NCBI GenBank assembly: GCA_029962745.1
Contig: CM057153.1
Span: 6,849,314-6,913,313 of the forward strand
Source: Echinometra lucunter
Taxonomy: Eukaryota > Echinodermata > Echinoidea > Camarodonta > Echinometridae
Reading direction: 5' to 3'
DNA: 64,000 nucleotides
Shown here: positions 46,547 through 56,188 of the stretch, piece by piece
Layout: each line of letters opens with the position of its first letter
Numbering within the stretch: position 1 is the first letter of the stretch
The notes under the pieces: generated by a model
What the model was told of the DNA's origin: nothing
Database searches by the model: none
What the model saw: the letters and a program-made list of their open reading frames with translations, nothing else
Program-made: the position numbers and the translations under genes

Positions 46547-46715
46547 CTTTGGTTGTTCAGCTTTTTGTTTCATCATCTGAAGATGCTTGAGTATAGCGCG
46601 GAAATCGTAGATACCATGTTTCTTCAGGACAGTCTCATAGTCCTTAGGCTCTACATCCTTAAGGACTTCTTCTATGTCAATCTCTCCTTCCTCAAGTGCC
46701 TCCTGTGATGCATGC
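46547..46715 (-). CDS. Unique DFRxxL-motif exon (actin-binding-type module)
   Basis: 169 bases, entered in phase 2 and left in phase 0, unlike the phase-1 exons around it. It encodes HASQEALEEGEIDIEEV, then LKDVEPKDYETVLKKHGI, then YDFRAILKHLQMMKQKAE. DFRAIL fits DFRxxL, the short motif by which smooth-muscle myosin light-chain kinase binds actin, and related DFR motifs occur in other Ig-superfamily muscle proteins. LKDVEPxxYExVL..G-I and KH[LI]xM align, with only a late one-residue gap, with the module repeated in 56189-64000. The motif is seen; actin binding is inferred. Confidence 0.85.
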
Positions 46716-46753
46716 CTGAAGAAACATACAAATGGAAATAGAAAGATCAAAAC

Positions 46754-47829
46754 CAGGGGCGTAGACAGCGGGGGGATGAGGGGTATGCATTCCCCCACCT
46801 CACAAGGTGGGGGGGGGGGGGGAGGGGATGACATGTACAATCATCCCCCCAGGTTTTAGGGAAGGATGTTTGCTTACAATTAAATTGAATTAACATGTTT
46901 AGAAATGATAGGAACAGCAATAATGATAATAATAATTATTATCATTATAACAACAACAATAACAATAGTAATAATAATAATAATTAGTAATGTATTATTA
47001 TTATTATTATTATTATTATGCCTATGATAATAATAATAGTTATCATCATCATCATCGTTAATGTGACTGAAATGACGATTACTATCATAACTATATCGAT
47101 CATTATTCTGATTTATGTAGTTATTTATATTACTGTTGGGTAATTTCGGCGCTGTCACAGTTTTTCTGAAGTGGTGTAACAACAAAATTTAAAAAAAGAT
47201 GAATAGCGCGATGCAAATATGCAATAATGTGTGTCGGTCCATATTCTATATTCGTTTGTCACGGTGCGTATATCTTCTATTTATGTCTGTGCATCATTGG
47301 AGTAAATCCGGGGGGCTGGGGGGATATATCCCCAACTTTTAGACTTTTTGTACAAATATCCTCCCTTCACTTTTTAAGGAAGAAATGATATTTGAATTAA
47401 TTGTTAATAAAATTTTTAATAATTTGTCATAAACAATCATCATATGTTAGAATTTCTATTTTAAAAATGTGATTTAAAACCAGAAAAGCGCTTGTTTTGG
47501 CTCGCTCGCTTCGCTCGCTCATCATATTTTAGAATTTTTATTTGAAAATGCGATAGAAAAACAGAAGAGTTGTTATTTTTGGCTTGCTCGCTTCGCTCGC
47601 TCATCATATTATAGAATTTCTATTTGAAAATGCGATTGAAAACCAGAAAAATGGTAATTTTTTACTCCCTCGCTCGCAAGATAACAATTAAAATGTGTGT
47701 AAGGGGGTCTGTGCAGGTGTGTGGGGGTGCGTGTGGTGTGTATCTGTATACGAAATTGATCCTCGATTTCTCGTGAACGGCAAATCATCCCCCCCCCCCC
47801 CCCGATGAAAGAACCTGTCTACGCCACTG
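46754..47829. mobile_element. Non-autonomous hAT-type element with 8-bp target duplication
   Basis: 1076 bases flanked by ATCAAAAC on both sides (46746-46753 and 47830-47837). Terminal inverted repeats are CAGGGGCGTAGACAG at the left and CAGTGGCGTAGACAG (complement) at the right. An 8-bp duplication and CAG...-type ends are hAT hallmarks. The interior has C/G runs, ATA/ATT microsatellites and two to three copies of a CGCTCGCTTCGCTCGCTCATC word; no transposase. It sits 31 bases upstream (in transcription) of the 46547-46715 acceptor. Confidence 0.8.
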
Positions 47830-48114
47830 ATCAAAACTCTAGGACAGAGTGGGAGAGAGTGCACGGAAAAAGCTCGAAGGCTGGTTTATATAATTTCTTA
47901 ACCTTACCAAGCCAGTTTCCCCAGGATTTTCATAAGGTTTGGCGAACATGAACCAAAGTCTATCTGCTTGTAATATGGATGATAAAAAGAAAACAGTTCA
48001 ATATGGATATGAGAGAATGGAAGACCATTTTTATCTTGAATATAAATTAATATACCCGCTATCCTGACAATACATTAAACAGAGACTCGAAAGTATGATT
48101 CAAGTGTCTCTTAC

Positions 48115-48400
48115 GCTTTGAGGGACATCTTTCTCTTCATGATCTCTTCAGGCGGACGTGGAGTCACCATCATAGAAACTGCCTGTTTGACCTCTCCTGA
48201 CTCATTCTTTGCAATCACCATGTACTTGCCAGCATCCTTGGGCGTGACTTCATGGAAGATGACCTTATGCTCTCCCGTGGCCTCATCGTACTGGAAGGTG
48301 ACATCAGAGTTCTCAGGTGTGATTTCCTTCCAATCTTTCGTGAACTTGATCTCAGGTTCAGGGTAGCCGGTAACAACGTAACGGAAAATGGCCGACATAC
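48115..48400 (-). CDS. Ig domain 5 (main part), without core Cys and Trp
   Basis: 286 bases, phase 1 to phase 2. The A strand (PPVFTTKPKAVDTQEG) is in the preceding exon. This exon gives SAIFRYVVTGYPEPEIKF, TKDWKEITPENSDV, VIFHEVTPKDAGKY, MVIAKNESGEVKQA and ends in a basic EEIMKRKMSLK tail. The I-set topology is clear, but the B-strand Cys is Tyr, the C-strand Trp is Phe and the F-strand Cys is Val. Confidence 0.86.
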
Positions 48401-48924
48401 CTTTCAAAAAATTTGAATGATACATTATATGCGATTTTATCCCCAGAACGTTTCGATCCTAATGTCCACTTTCTGGATAAGAGCAAACGATGAAGGAGTG
48501 ACCATTTTTTCGTAGGGATATATTATATTAGAAACAAAATTTTTAATGAAAATATTAAAATATTATCGCAACACTGACAAATAAACAAAAATTCTTTCAC
48601 ACACGATGAGTCGATGAAACGCAGTAGATATAAATGTATACATATTTGACATACGGTTTGCACGCCATTTTAACATCAATATGAACACTACTTTGTGTTT
48701 GCAGTATACTTCTAAAAGAATTACGATGAAACATGTAGCATTTTTTGTTAGTGTATGTAAAACAAATAAAAATGTGATTCCAAGACAAATATCAAAGTTC
48801 AGATTTCTAGACGATAATCCAGCACGTTTTTTTTTTCCATTATCGCATTTTTTCTTTCTTTAAAAAAATATTTATATATATATATTTTTTTTGGGGGGGG
48901 GTGAGAAAATAACGAGAATTTTAC
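48401..48924. other. Intron with T/TA/G homopolymer run
   Basis: A T, TA and G9 tract at 48858-48901 lies about 25 bases from the donor of the upstream exon; nothing else recognised. Confidence 0.6.
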
Positions 48925-49248
48925 CTTCTTGCGTGTCTACAGCTTTCGGTTTTGTGGTGAAGACGGGTGGTTTCAAGGCTTGGACAGTGAGGGTGAAAGG
49001 CACCTCGAGTTCGTCCACCAAGACGGAATATTTCCCCGCATCGGAAGGAGATAGATCCTCTATTATAAGTGTTGAAACCAATCCCTCGTTGATGATCTTG
49101 TGACGTTTGTCTCTCCTGACAATCTGTCCACCCTTCTTCCATTTTACATCTGCCTTTTTTGCGTCGCCGGTGAGTTCACAGATGAATGTTGCAGCCTGTC
49201 TTTCACGGGTATCAAGATCTTCGGGAGGTTTGGTGATCTTGATGGTTT
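48925..49248 (-). CDS. Ig domain 4 and start of Ig domain 5
   Basis: 324 bases, phase 1-1, acceptor CACAG, donor GTAAAA. ETIKITKPPEDLDTRERQ, AATFICELTGDAKKADVKW, KKGGQIVRRDKRHKIINEG, SDAGKYSVLVDELEVPFT, then LKPPVFTTKPKAVDTQEG. The first Ig is like twitchin/MyBP-C Ig domains, with its second Cys replaced. The exon boundary cuts Ig 5 just after its A strand. Confidence 0.86.
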
Positions 49249-50985
49249 CTGTGTAAGTAGTTGATTGACAAAATTACTTTAGCCTGTCTTTGAGGAAAAT
49301 CACTAGAGTGTAATGGAATTTCACTGAAAAAAGGGATAACATAACAATGCACTAACAATAAACAATCACATTTTATTAGCTTGAATATCACAGGCCTCAT
49401 AAAAATGTGATATCCTCTTTAGATTTCAAGAGCTTCAAAATAAATCCATAGACGGAAAGAAAAAAGGAAACCTTTCGAAATATGATTAACATTTACAAAC
49501 AAATCTTTACTTGAATTTCCTCAATCAAGCATATAAATTGGCTGAATAGAAATATAAAATTGTTACAATTACCACCACGAATACTGAATGTAATGACAGT
49601 CCTTCCATACAAAAATGATTTATGAAAATTGAAATCATTCTAGTTACGCTATATTCATTTCTGATTTACAGTGCACTGACTGATTCTTGGCTAAGAAGCG
49701 TGAACTATGTTGAAAGATAAAAATAATCATGACGACAAAGATGATGAATCATAATTTATTATATTTCACAAGTCACAACTTCAAATTTAACTTGCTACAA
49801 ATAATTATACCACATTTTAAACTGACATGAATGCGCGTAAGTTAATCATCATACAGCATTAAAGACAAATAAAATGAAACGTCTACTGAACAATAATTAA
49901 TTACAAGTATATACATGTAAGTGATGATAATATGATAGAGTACGAAAAAGTTGTAGGTAAAAAGTTAATAGGAACAGGACTAGGTGTGTTAGTAACCATG
50001 CAAGAGAGTGTTATGTTATTCAAAAATATCACATTGAGGTAGTAGTGAGTTTTTTAAAAGACTAATCGATTCACTCGTCTGAAAATTTTCAATTTATCAG
50101 ATCGCGGAGGAAGAGAAGGTGGGGTATGGGCGAGGGGGCCGGTGTGATATTTCACGTTTTCTGAAATGTTTTTATTGAGTGCAGTATTTATATTAACAGG
50201 TGGAAAGGGAAGGTAAAATCACATAGGCAGATTAAGAAATAAAGGTTTAAAGTTGGCTGCAAATCCAGGATATTTTTAATGGGGGGGGGGGGGGGGGGGG
50301 GAATCATTGCATTTCACGTGGTTCTGGCAGGTACAGGGGAGGGGAAAATTGTAAAGTCTTAAGTTTGGAAGTTCGGAAGTTCAATATCAAAATTTGGGTA
50401 CAACTCAAGGACTATTGAGGGAATCATCAGAGGTTTCAGAAATTACATTCTTTATATAGAGAGGATGATCATTATAATGTGTAGGTGCATAAGCAAGGAA
50501 TGGTGAATGGGGATAAGGTGGGGGATGAAACAGAAAGTAAATGTCTTTCTTTTCGTAATAAACCAGTGTCATACTTCCTTTTATGGCGTCAGTTTAGGCT
50601 ATTTAAAAAAAAAAAACTACAACTGAGCCTTCATATGGTCACGCTGGCGAGATTACGAGATATAAAGCTTGTAAAATCTGACAATAAGTATGTAAATTTT
50701 GTAGCACTCTCTGACTTAAGCCATCATCAATTATCAATTGGGAAGACACCTTGAAGATAGCCTTCAGTGTAATCTGGATACCTAAAAAATCATAATTTTA
50801 CGAAATAATCTCAGAAAAATCACTTGAGTTCACATGAAGCATGAATGTCTTTGTATACTTTCCACGAGCAAACGATTAATCAGTGTAATAATTGCGAGAA
50901 TAAAAAGCTTCTTAATCTCATTCGTGCATTGTTATATAATTATCCGTTTACTCAGATGTTTATGTTAGAATCAAGGAACATCAGA

Positions 50986-51286
50986 GGGTGTTTCACAAAG
51001 ACTAAGATTGACTCAAATCGCTCTTAACTATGACAGGCCATTCATGCCACCACTGTTTGCTTTCACCATCAATTTCTCAAGGGATGTGTAAATCATTGTC
51101 ACAAATTTGAAGAATTTACATTTTTTGTTTTCTTCATCAATAAACTATAAAAATAGTCAATTCTGCAGATTTGTGACCATAATTTGCAAATCCTTTGAGA
51201 GATCCATGGTGAAAGAAAACAGCGGCATGAATGGCCAGCCATAGTTAAGTGCGATTTTAGTCAATCTCAGTCTTTGTGAAACACCC
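50986..51286. mobile_element. 301-bp palindromic MITE
   Basis: The whole element folds back on itself: GGGTGTTTCACAAAGACT at the left end is mirrored by its complement at the right end. The homology continues inward through TTAACTATG, GGCCATTCATGCC and TTTCACCAT to near the centre. No ORF. It is a non-autonomous DNA transposon by structure; superfamily not assigned. Confidence 0.75.
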
Positions 51287-52154
51287 CCCTGGTGCAGACA
51301 TCATTCTCTTTCTCTATACCGACAATTCTGAAAAAAAAAAAGCTATTAGATTGTTGATAACATCATTACCATGTACATAAACTTTTACAACAGCAAAAAA
51401 ACAAATATGAAATAAAATACAGTAATATTTGCGTCAATGAATGTTTACAATCGACATAATGATGAAGTAATAAACAAAAACTTGGAACTCCACAACTTCC
51501 GTAACATCGAATAACATATCTTACAGAGCAAAAAAAAAAAAAAAAAAACTCGTAAGAGCTGCCTAAGATTATGAATGTCTTCATTACAAATAAGAACACA
51601 AAAAAGGCATGAATGTGCAATATTGTTGATATCTCTGATAAAATCTTCATGTCATTGCGATGAGGTACACCAAGTTCAGTTGCCGTCACAATTTTCAAAT
51701 TTGGAGGTTTTCACGTTTTTCTTTTGTCAATATTCATACATTCTATTTTCATGAACATGTATCAGTATTTGCTACAAAGAGTTGCCCTTGAACAGTTGAA
51801 TGCAACCTTAAATAATGTTCAAAACTTACATCATTTGCAGATAATTTGATTAAAATGAAACATTTTGCTCTTTCAGTTTTTAAACAGAAAAATAATAAAA
51901 GAGAAACTGTTAACCAGCCTATCAGCAAATATGGCAAAGATTAGTGCTACTAGTGAAGCAAATTATGCTATACAACACCGCTTTCACATGACTATACAAC
52001 TATAGGCATATTAGAATGTTAGCAAGAGTTGTCAGAGCCATCGCTAGAGGGAGTTGACACCTCATTTAGAGTCAGTTAATTCAGTGATCAATGAACTCTC
52101 CCCACATTCAACTGGCCAAAATATCCGCAGCTGATGGCTGGGGACAATTTCGAT

Positions 52155-52157
<3 letters not shown>

Positions 52158-52187
<30 letters not shown>

Positions 52188-52212
52188 ATAAAAAAAACCA
52201 AACAAACAAACA
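52158..52212. repeat. Poly-A / (AAAC)n tract
   Basis: About 30 A then AAAC repeats. It may be the tail of a retroposed sequence, but no SINE body was recognised beside it. Confidence 0.5.
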
Positions 52213-52403
52213 CTGGTTGGTGAATATAGTCCAACAACTCCCAAACAGAGTGGTCTAGCGATGACCATGAGTGTTATGGCATATTGTACACACATTATTG
52301 CTGTAAACATACAGATATGAGCATACACAAAGCTGATAAGCAGCTAGCAATCATTAGTTTGTAAACCGCCACCATTATTGACACCATGACACGGGTATGT
52401 CAC

Positions 52404-52670
52404 CTCTTAGGTGGAGGTCAGCTGTTGTCTTCTTGTCTCGCAACACACACGTGTACTCTGACTCGTCTTCTTCTGTAACGTCCTGAATGATAAGCCGTCT
52501 GAATTTTCCATCTGAAACGATCTTGTATTTGTCCGAAGGCACAATTTCTTGGTCATCTTTGAACCAGGTGACCTTTGCCCAAGGTTGACTGATCTCACAT
52601 TCGAACACAGCACTGCTGGTACGGCGAGCGTACAATTTCGAAATGGGTGACAATAGTTCCACGGGCAATT
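52404..52670 (-). CDS. Ig domain 3
   Basis: 267 bases, phase 1-1, donor GTGACA, acceptor CTCCAG. ELPVELLSPISKLYARRTS, AVFECEISQPWAKVTWFKDDQE, KFRRLIIQDVTEEDESEY, TCVLRDKKTTADLHLR. Canonical I-set Ig with both Cys and core Trp. Confidence 0.9.
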
Positions 52671-53615
52671 CTGGAGTAGCATTTAGGAGAGAACTCATTT
52701 GCTAAAGCATGCAGTGCAACAGTATCGCTCTCATAGAGATTACATAATTTTCAATGAAAATTCTCACTACTACAAGGGAGAAACCGTAATATGTAAACAG
52801 AGAAGAAGTTCAGTTGACAAATAGCAAGGGATGGAATGATATTAGAAAATATAATCACTACTGAAATATAAGGCTCATTCACGCACATATCCAGCTGCAA
52901 ATCCCGAGTTCCTTTTGTTTTTTTGGTTGTTCACATATCGCTCGCTCGGTAAACCGCACCAATATCAGTTCACACTCGGAAGGATATTTTTGCCAAAACC
53001 TGATGCGCAGACTGGTCCCGTGATGTCATATTTTGTGATAACTTTATAATAATTGATTGGTCCACACCTTTTTGCCGTGGCAGATTTTTGTCAGCTTCCT
53101 CAAATACCATTCATTAACGTGTACAAAAAAACCCAACAGAACCCACGGGTTTGCTGCTGAATATATGAACAAGCTCACAGAATGGTATTAACATCCAAAG
53201 TCTTTTGGAAGCGCATTAGATCACGATGTGATATGCGCTATACAAGAACGTTGTATCACTATCAAGCTTCATTAAACTTTTACTATTAAATTAGGATGCT
53301 TTGTACACCACCATGAAGAACTTTCTTGATTACTTGGGAACATAGTTATCACTTCTACAAAACAACTATTTCATTACACCTTCACTAAAGGAGCTGAGTT
53401 TCCACAGTGACTGTTTTTTTTCCCCAGTCATTAAACTGTTTTCCCACATTATTGAAAACATAGGCCAGAAGTTAGAATCATTTGATCTACTTCATATATA
53501 CTCATTATATAATTTCAAATTTAAATCGACCTTCTGCGTTTATCAAAAGAAAAGAAAAGTGGGAGAAAGACATGAATTACTATCTAATAACAAACGTTTC
53601 CAGTAATCACATTAC
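52671..53615. other. Intron with a possible SINE/L2-type tail
   Basis: GGAAGCGCATTAGATCACG and GTGATATGCGCTATACAAG (about 53208-53246) resemble the GCGC...GCGCTATA 3' tail common to many marine-invertebrate SINE/LINE families. No full body was recognised. Confidence 0.4.
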
Positions 53616-53882
53616 CTTCTACTGTTAGTTTCATGGTGGATGAGGCCCGAGGCAGCTGACAGGTGTATTCTGCAGCGTCCTCTGGCGTGATGTCCTTTAT
53701 TCTCAATTTCTTCCGGCGGCCTTCATCCTTGACCTCGTACTTGTCAAGGGTCACATCGATGGGCTCACCATCCTTGAGCCATGTGACGTCAGTCTTAGCA
53801 TTGCTCACTTCACAGACAAGTTCAGCAGTTTCCCTCTCAGTAATGGTCAGTGGCTTCAAGTCACCAACAACCTTTGCAGGGA
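53616..53882 (-). CDS. Ig domain 2
   Basis: 267 bases, phase 1-1, donor GTAATG, acceptor TTTAG. VVGDLKPLTITERETAE, LVCEVSNAKTDVTWLKDGEP, RRKKLRIKDITPEDAAEY, TCQLPRASSTMKLTVE. Canonical I-set Ig. Confidence 0.92.
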
Positions 53883-54384
53883 CTAAAGAGAAAGTGGACA
53901 TGAAAACATAGAGGACATAGATCATAGATATATCATGTTTGGTAATGGTGATTACACTTATCCGTATCAAAAAGTGTTCACAGAAGATGGTCATGAAAAG
54001 AGCCGTTAAAGCTGAAAAGCTTCATAATTTCCGTTGGCAAGTAAACTTAAGTTAACACAGTACACTGCTTCTCTGATTTTGGCATAAGTGAAAAAATTTC
54101 CCCTAGGGTATCGTCTTTTGCCTAAATGTCAACTTTTCAAGTTTTAAAGAAATTCATGATGCATTCATTAATTCAAGATAACATCTTTTTTATGTAATGA
54201 CAAGAATATCTAAGAGGATTATATGCCTCAAGAGTCGAGGTGATCATGTTCTGAAAATTGGGAGTTTCAAAATTCTCACCCGTCCTTCACATTCCTATCT
54301 GGTAGGCACTATCATGATTATCCTATGAGTTAACTTTCGAACTTTTAATTTGGTCGGTAAGAATAATTTTGTTCATGAACTTAC
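53883..54384. other. Intron, nothing recognised
   Basis: AT-rich GT-AG intron; nothing recognised. Confidence 0.6.
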
Positions 54385-54648
54385 TTTGGACGTCAAGAGA
54401 AGCACCAGTCTTAGCTTTCGGAAGCTGGCAGGTATATCTGGCTCCATCAACAGGGACAGCATCTTTGATGACCAGAATTCTCTTGGTGCCATCTTCCTTC
54501 AGCTCATACTTGTCACTGGGCTTGATCACCTTGCCGTGTTTCACCCATTCAACGACTGCACTTTCATCATTGACCTCACAGATGAGCTCACAGGTATCTC
54601 CCTTGAAACCTTTCACTGGTTTGAGGTCTGCAGTGAACTGCCATTCTT
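54385..54648 (-). CDS. Ig domain 1 (first after the PEVK-like region)
   Basis: 264 bases, phase 1-1, donor GTAAGT, acceptor TACAG. EEWQFTADLKPVKGFKGDT, CELICEVNDESAVVEWVKHGK, TKRILVIKDAVPVDGARY, TCQLPKAKTGASLDVQ. Canonical I-set Ig. It ends in A rather than the usual G before the donor, making the junction residue Ile. Confidence 0.92.
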
Positions 54649-55015
54649 CTGTAATGTTGAAAAGGTTTCAAAATGGTGGTACATGTACTAAGTAGAGCTA
54701 TCATGGCCCACGAGTGCGAGAGAAGTGGCAACGTAATGGGGATCACAAATGTGAATTATCAAGGCAACTCGAGGGTTTTTTTTATCATTACAAATGTTCT
54801 ACTTCCTTTTCAGGCCTCTTGATTGTGTGGGTGTGCAAAAAATGGTACTGCAAATTACAGGTTACGTAATAAACAATCATTAGTAATTGGTTATCAAAAT
54901 AAATTTCAGTACCATGATATGAGGAATTATTTTCCTGTATGCTTATGTAGCTACACATGAGACTGATTCCAAAATCTCTTTTATTTGAAGTATGCTAATA
55001 AGCACCATTATTTAC
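54649..55015. other. Intron, nothing recognised
   Basis: AT-rich GT-AG intron; nothing recognised. Confidence 0.6.
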
Positions 55016-55172
55016 CTGGTTTGAGTTTCTTTTCCGGAACTGCCTCAACAGGAGCTGCTTCCACTGGTGCAGCTTCCACAGGTTGAATAATTGCTGCTTC
55101 CACCACTTCAGAAGGAACTTCCTCGGGAACTTTAAGAGTAACTTCGGCTTCCACTTCCTGAGATGCAAGTAG
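55016..55172 (-). CDS. Glu/Val/Ala/Pro-rich linker exon after the PEVK-like array
   Basis: 157 bases, phase 0 to phase 1, donor GTAAAT. LLASQEVEAEVTLKVPEE, VPSEVVEAAIIQPVEAAP, VEAAPVEAVPEKKLKP. PEVK-like low complexity with short VEAAP repeats. Two in-frame acceptors 15 bases apart (TATAG at 55173-55177 and CTCAG at 55158-55162) would include or omit LLASQ. Confidence 0.78.
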
Positions 55173-56188
55173 CTATAAATGAAGAGGTATATGATTGGCT
55201 GAATTGATTAAACTGCAGTGTCTGAATGTCATCAAAATGCAATAACAATATTAAAATTTCTTTCACACAACACATGTAAAGTAAAACCTGTTTACTACAG
55301 CCAAGAAAAAAGACCATTTAACCTGTAGACATGTTGTCTTTCTATAGAGGTTCTAGAACATTTATTTCTTTCCGAAGGGAGACAACATGAATTATCATGA
55401 ACACCTCTTCAAGAAAATCCATCCAGCCGAGAGGCGGCTACTGAGACAGGTTTGTCGCTTACCATACAAAATTTCACTCTTCCACTCACAAAAATATGCC
55501 AGGGGTGGGTTCTCTCTTTTCGTTTTTGTCAATATTTCCCCATCTATTCTAGACAAACTGATTTTTCTAGCAAAGTGATGTCAGCCATCTTGAAATAACG
55601 GAAGGAAAGAAGTTTGCTGAGATATCTTCTTGTAATATTTGAGCCGAAAGAACACCAGGATTTGATTACGAACCTAAGATCGTCTTCGGGGAATAAACTC
55701 CAAATTGTAACTTTTACGAGAGATGATAAAAGAGGCGAAAAAATCAAGCTTCGAAGGGAAGATAATTTATCGGTCAATTTAGATACTATCAAATCTAAAC
55801 TTTCATGGTGCAAACACTTCTGTAAAATAAAAACTTTCTCTACACGATATTTCAGTAAAAATCTACTGTATACACACAAAAAACCTCTATATCAATAGGC
55901 CGAGACAAATGCAAATACGCAATATTCTCATATTTCACAGCTTACATAAAATCTCTTACTTTCCTGTGCCCTAAAAATGTGTATTAACTGCTTATCCATG
56001 GCAAGATAACTTGGAAGCAGAAAACCCTAACAAGGAAACGATGACTATAAGGACAAGAGGGATTATCGACATCCGCGGTATCTGCCTTAAATCACAAAGA
56101 TTAAGACAAAAAAAAACCCATCAGATCAATGGGTCATAATCAGGTCTATCACATAAAGCAAGCTGGAAAATGAGAAGATATCAGTTAC
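55173..56188. other. 1.0-kb intron, small hairpin only
   Basis: CATGTTGTCT (about 55328) and AGACAACATG (about 55379) are complementary. ORFs of about 100 codons on both strands have no recognised domain. No other content. Confidence 0.55.

Larger units (their letters stand above)
49249..52403. other. 3.2-kb intron (largest in the window)
   Basis: Holds a G21 run (about 50281), the palindromic MITE at 50986-51286, an A18 run (about 51531) and an A30 run followed by (AAAC)n (about 52158-52212). No exon with domain content was found on the minus strand. Confidence 0.65.

Noticed and set aside
49249..52403. Missed Ig exon in the largest intron
   Set aside because: Minus-strand frames here contain no Cys-Trp-Cys Ig pattern or Fn3 PP..DGG pattern beside usable splice sites.
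55544..55898. Separate small gene in the 55.2-56.2 kb intron (ORFs on both strands)
   Set aside because: About 100-codon ORFs on both strands, no domain, no splice or promoter evidence; consistent with chance or an old repeat.
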